From JADFUZ01 sp034430415 (lineage in GTDB: Bacteria > Chloroflexota > Dehalococcoidia > GIF9 > AB-539-J10), in contig DAOUEN010000092.1 in NCBI GenBank assembly GCA_034430415.1, positions 1-9,731 on the forward strand: 9,731 nt of DNA. The letters run 5' to 3'. Below, piece by piece: positions 7,614 through 9,731 of the stretch. The notes under the pieces were generated by a model, which was not told the DNA's origin, made no database searches, and saw only the letters and a list, made by a program, of their open reading frames with translations. Every line of letters starts with the position of its first letter. Within the stretch, counting starts at the first letter, position 1. Made by a program: the position numbers and the translations under genes.

Positions 7614-7731
7614 CAAGCCTCCCGGGCGCGCCAGAATACTCCAGGCATCCGGCAAGGTTCAGCGGCACCTGTTGCTGTGTCTCACTAGGCCGCGCGCTCG
7701 GAGTTCGGCTCACTGCGGCGAGAAGGGCGTC
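7614..7731. other. Convergent intergenic gap between gpsA and dnaJ
   Basis: 118 bp between two converging stop codons. It is GC-rich with no reading frame I can support and no tRNA-like fold. The only structure seen is a modest plus-strand hairpin, CAGCGGC (7660-7666) with GTTGCTG (7671-7677) around ACCT, containing two G-U pairs and no following T-run. It might slow transcription out of gpsA but is not a convincing intrinsic terminator. Confidence 0.4.
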
Positions 7732-8799
7732 CTAAGGCAGTTTCTCCTGAGGCAGGGTCCTGGCCAGCTCTTCGAAGAGGCGTTGTTGCTTCCCATCCAG
7801 GTGTTGTGGCGTGACTACCACGGCTCTAATGAGCTGGTCTCCTTTTCCTCTGCCTTCTAGCTCCGGCACTCCCTTGCCCTTGAGATGGAACACCTTGCCG
7901 TTCTGGGTACCCGGCGGGATCCGGAGGTTGGTCTTTCCAACCAGGGTTGGTATCTCTATCTCATCGCCCACTGCAGCCTGGGCAAAATTGATGGGCAGGT
8001 CGTAGAGGATATCCAGTCCGTCTCTGCGGAACAGCTTGTGTGGCTTGACTGAAAGGTCAAGGTAGAGGTCTCCAGGCGCGCCTCCGTACATGCCGACACT
8101 ACCCTCATTATCAAGGCGCAATCGATATCCGTCATCCACGCCGGCAGGGATGTCCGCCGTCAGCTTGCGCTTTGCCCTTGTCCTTCCCTTCCCGCGACAT
8201 TCAGGGCAAGGCTGGGCTATCACCGTGCCGGCACCTTCGCAGCGAGGGCAGGTGCTAACGTGGCTGAAACGGCCAAAGATGCTTTGCTGAACCTTTCTCA
8301 CCTGTCCTGTGCCGCGGCACTCAGGGCAGGTCTGGGGATTTGTGCCCTGCTCGCAGCCTATTCCGTGGCAAACGGGGCAGTTCTCGATGCGTTGAACTTC
8401 AATTTCTTTCTGGCAGCCGAACACAGCTTCCTCGAAAGAAAGGGTCACGTGAGTCCTCAGGCTATCCCCTTTCTGTGGAGCGCGTTGGGCAGTCCTGGCA
8501 AACGGGCTTCCACCAAAAAAGGATTCGAAGATCTCTCCCAGACCACCAAAGCCGAAATCGGCAAAGCCTCCTTGCCCCTCGGCTATCCGACCATATCGGT
8601 CGTAACTGAGCTTCTTCTCGGGGTCGGAAAGCACCTGGTAAGCTTCGTTTATTTCTTTGAATTTGTCTTCCGCCTCTGGATTCCTGTTGCGGTCGGGATG
8701 ATACTGGAAAGCCAGCTTGCGAAATGCTCTCTTGATTTCCTCTTCACTCGCGTGTCGAGGTAACCCCAGCACTTCATAGTAGTCTCGTTTTACTGCCAT
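7732..8799 (-). CDS. dnaJ: Chaperone protein DnaJ (Hsp40)
   Basis: Co-chaperone that binds unfolded protein and stimulates the DnaK ATPase. From the ATG at 8797-8799 it has 355 residues with full type I layout: J domain 1-70 with HPD at 34-36, Gly/Phe-rich linker about 75-98, four zinc-binding CxxCxGxG repeats (CPVCHGIG 141-148, CPECRGTG 158-165, CPRCEGAG 184-191, CPECRGKG 198-205), then the two C-terminal substrate-binding beta domains, including VGDEIEIPTL and PPGTQNGKVFHLKGKGVP. ATG 8799 gives the standard MAVKRDYYEVLGL beginning and has GAGG 9 nt upstream; an in-frame TTG at 8814 would add five residues and lies 7 nt after a promoter -10, so it is a real alternative. No dnaK or grpE lies in the window, so this copy is transcribed apart from them here. 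I saw no CIRCE or HAIR heat-shock operator upstream. Confidence 0.95.
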   Translation of the reverse strand: MAVKRDYYEVLGLPRHASEEEIKRAFRKLAFQYHPDRNRNPEAEDKFKEINEAYQVLSDPEKKLSYDRYGRIAEGQGGFADFGFGGLGEIFESFFGGSPFARTAQRAPQKGDSLRTHVTLSFEEAVFGCQKEIEVQRIENCPVCHGIGCEQGTNPQTCPECRGTGQVRKVQQSIFGRFSHVSTCPRCEGAGTVIAQPCPECRGKGRTRAKRKLTADIPAGVDDGYRLRLDNEGSVGMYGGAPGDLYLDLSVKPHKLFRRDGLDILYDLPINFAQAAVGDEIEIPTLVGKTNLRIPPGTQNGKVFHLKGKGVPELEGRGKGDQLIRAVVVTPQHLDGKQQRLFEELARTLPQEKLP

Positions 8800-8821
8800 C
8801 TGATCAAGCCTCAAACCAATT

Positions 8822-8851
8822 AGTGTAGACCTTCAGCTACCGCCTTGGCAA
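8822..8851 (-). promoter_or_regulatory. dnaJ promoter (TTGCCA - 18 bp - TACACT)
   Basis: On the minus strand, TTGCCA (8851-8846) matches the -35 consensus at five of six positions and is followed after 18 bp by TACACT (8827-8822), a fair -10. The start site would fall near 8814-8816, giving a leader of about 15 nt to the ATG that contains GAGG, or none to the TTG. It looks like a housekeeping sigma promoter. Confidence 0.5.
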
Positions 8852-8905
8852 ATCTCGTTCGTAGTGCTTTCTCATGACCGTTCAAATGCCTGAGCTTCAA
8901 CAAGG

Positions 8906-8914
8906 TGATATAAT
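8906..8914 (+). promoter_or_regulatory. Nudix gene promoter (extended -10 TGATATAAT)
   Basis: A perfect TATAAT (8909-8914) with TG at 8906-8907 forms an extended -10. The GTG start codon begins 9 nt downstream, so the transcript is expected to start within a few bases of it. The bases between (CGCCTCGCG) contain no Shine-Dalgarno. No clear -35 is seen at 16-18 bp. Confidence 0.5.
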
Positions 8915-8923
8915 CGCCTCGCG

Positions 8924-9502
8924 GTGAAACAGAAGATCGCAGAGGCCCTGCGCAACTACAAGAAGAGGAGAATCACTGACGAAAGCCTGACCCCCTCGGC
9001 GGTACTCATTCCTCTGTTCATTGACGAAGGGGAAGAATGCCATGTCTTGCTTGCCGAGAGGAGCCGCGAGGTGGGTTCGCACAAGGGCCAGGTCTGTTTT
9101 CCCGGGGGGACTAGCCAGGCAGGTGATGCTGGCCTTCTCCAGACTGCGCTCAGGGAGGCTGAAGAGGAGATAGGGTTAAGAGTTCAGGATGTGGAGGTCG
9201 TAGGTGAATTTGATGACGATGCAGTTGTCACCACGGGCTATGTCATCTCACCTTTTGTAGGGTTTGTACCTTACCCTTACCCTTTCAAGGTGAACAAGAA
9301 GGAAATCGAGCAGATCTTCTCTGTCCCACTGTCAGTGTTGAGGGACGAAGCCAATCTTCGGCTAGATTACCACACTGTCGGGGACCGGACTTTCTTTGGT
9401 TACTGCTATGAACATGAAGGGCATGTTATCTGGGGCGCTACAGCCAGAATTCTAAAACGATTCACTGAATTGCTGACGCCTGAGAGTGGGGCGCCGTCGT
9501 AG
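8924..9502 (+). CDS. Nudix hydrolase, CoA pyrophosphatase-like (NudL/UPF0035 type)
   Basis: 192-residue Nudix hydrolase, predicted to cleave the pyrophosphate of coenzyme A or acyl-CoA into 4'-phosphopantetheine and 3',5'-ADP. The Nudix catalytic helix is clear in LREAEEEIGL (76-85), giving the metal-binding REAEEE. Before it, LLAERSREVGSHKGQVCFPGG (starting at 42) follows the signature that separates CoA pyrophosphatases from other Nudix enzymes, and the 16-residue spacing from FPGG to the RE pair equals that of E. coli NudL as I recall it. One signature Arg is Gly here (51). Other Nudix substrates are possible, so no symbol is given. GTG 8924 is chosen because it follows an extended -10 by 9 nt and the product begins with a plausible helix (MKQKIAEALRNYKKRR); there is no Shine-Dalgarno. 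It diverges from dnaJ and runs stop-to-stop into hsp20. Confidence 0.88.
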   Translation: MKQKIAEALRNYKKRRITDESLTPSAVLIPLFIDEGEECHVLLAERSREVGSHKGQVCFPGGTSQAGDAGLLQTALREAEEEIGLRVQDVEVVGEFDDDAVVTTGYVISPFVGFVPYPYPFKVNKKEIEQIFSVPLSVLRDEANLRLDYHTVGDRTFFGYCYEHEGHVIWGATARILKRFTELLTPESGAPS

Positions 9503-9731
9503 TCATTTCTTCTCTTTGGCTACTACCTTGATTGTCTTAGGCTTGGTCTCTTCAGCCTTGGGTATGGTCAGGGTTAGGGTACCGTTCTCCAGAGTAGCCT
9601 CAGCCTTGTCCGTTTGAAGTCCGAAGGGGAGGGTGATGCTGCGTGAGAAGCTGCCGTAGCGTATCTCCCTGCACAGGTAGTCTTCCTTCTCGACTTCCTC
9701 TTGCGCTTTGCACTCCCCCCTGATGGTCAGG
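9503..9731 (-). CDS. hsp20: Small heat-shock protein Hsp20 (alpha-crystallin family), partial
   Basis: Minus-strand frame open from the right edge to a TGA at 9505-9503, giving the last 75 residues; the N-terminus and promoter lie outside. The sequence is the second half of an alpha-crystallin domain: REIRYGSFSRSITLP, then KAEATLENGTLTLTIPK, which contains the conserved G-x-L element near the domain end, followed by a C-terminal tail with a TIKV (I-x-V) motif of the kind that docks neighbouring subunits in the oligomer, and a lysine-rich end. These proteins are ATP-independent holdases that bind unfolding proteins under stress and hand them to DnaK/DnaJ. A DnaJ gene lies 0.7 kb away on the same strand but with the Nudix gene between, so they are not in one operon. 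Confidence 0.92.
   Translation of the reverse strand, partial: LTIRGECKAQEEVEKEDYLCREIRYGSFSRSITLPFGLQTDKAEATLENGTLTLTIPKAEETKPKTIKVVAKEKK

Noticed and set aside
7660..7677. Intrinsic terminator after gpsA
   Set aside because: The stem needs two G-U pairs and has no T-run after it.
7717..7727. GGCGAGAAGGG shared with 2632-2642 as a second copy of the polA palindromic element
   Set aside because: Eleven shared bases are expected by chance several times in 9.7 kb, and the flanks match only loosely (CTCA nearby) without the palindrome.
7614..7731. tRNA or small RNA gene between gpsA and dnaJ
   Set aside because: A GGTTCAGCGG stretch hints at a T-arm, but no acceptor stem, anticodon arm or CCA end can be fitted.
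8260..8763. 167-codon plus-strand open frame opposite dnaJ
   Set aside because: It lies fully antisense to the zinc-finger and J domains of DnaJ; its composition reflects the dnaJ codons.
8815..8923. CIRCE or HAIR heat-shock operator between dnaJ and the Nudix gene
   Set aside because: Neither TTAGCACTC-N9-GAGTGCTAA nor CTTGAGT-N7-ACTCAAG is present; an AGCACT on the minus strand lacks its partner arm.
9271..9282. TTACCCTTACCC tandem repeat resembling a telomere or replication iteron
   Set aside because: Only two units, and they encode part of the PYPYP segment of the Nudix protein.

Overview
The window reads as an ordinary bacterial chromosome segment of moderately high GC (roughly mid-50s %, judged by eye). 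It holds nine protein-coding loci on both strands. I see no rRNA, tRNA, CRISPR array, insertion sequence, phage gene or integrase. A Chloroflexota-type organism, possibly Dehalococcoidia, fits the gene style: a PolA without proofreading residues, a KPSLRTR-type ornithine carbamoyltransferase, a PlsY with GSGKTGATN, and promoters sitting directly against start codons. This placement is inference from family resemblance and was not searched.

Layout: (1) 1-866, plus strand, the 3' part of a GltA/NfnB-type FAD-NAD(P)H oxidoreductase, broken by one in-frame TAG at 453-455. (2) 896-3667, minus strand, complete DNA polymerase I. (3) A 47-bp divergent intergenic region whose two promoters interlock. 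(4) 3715-7613, plus strand, a compact cluster argF-der-plsY-gpsA: arginine synthesis, ribosome assembly GTPase, then two consecutive steps of phospholipid synthesis. (5) 7732-8799, minus strand, DnaJ. (6) 8924-9502, plus strand, a CoA-pyrophosphatase-like Nudix hydrolase. (7) 9503-9731, minus strand, the C-terminal end of a small heat-shock protein that runs off the window and abuts the Nudix gene stop to stop.

How the genes work together: GpsA makes sn-glycerol 3-phosphate and PlsY acylates it, so their adjacency is functional. Der and argF share the transcript but not the pathway. DnaJ and Hsp20 are both chaperones near each other but are separated by the Nudix gene and transcribed independently.

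I found no convincing undescribed multi-gene system. The points most worth a second look are the lone amber codon in an otherwise intact oxidoreductase, a perfect palindrome lying in an apparent in-frame insertion in the dead exonuclease domain of PolA, the interlocked polA/argF promoters, a recurring leaderless-type promoter arrangement, and a Cys-to-Pro change in the ornithine-binding motif of ArgF.
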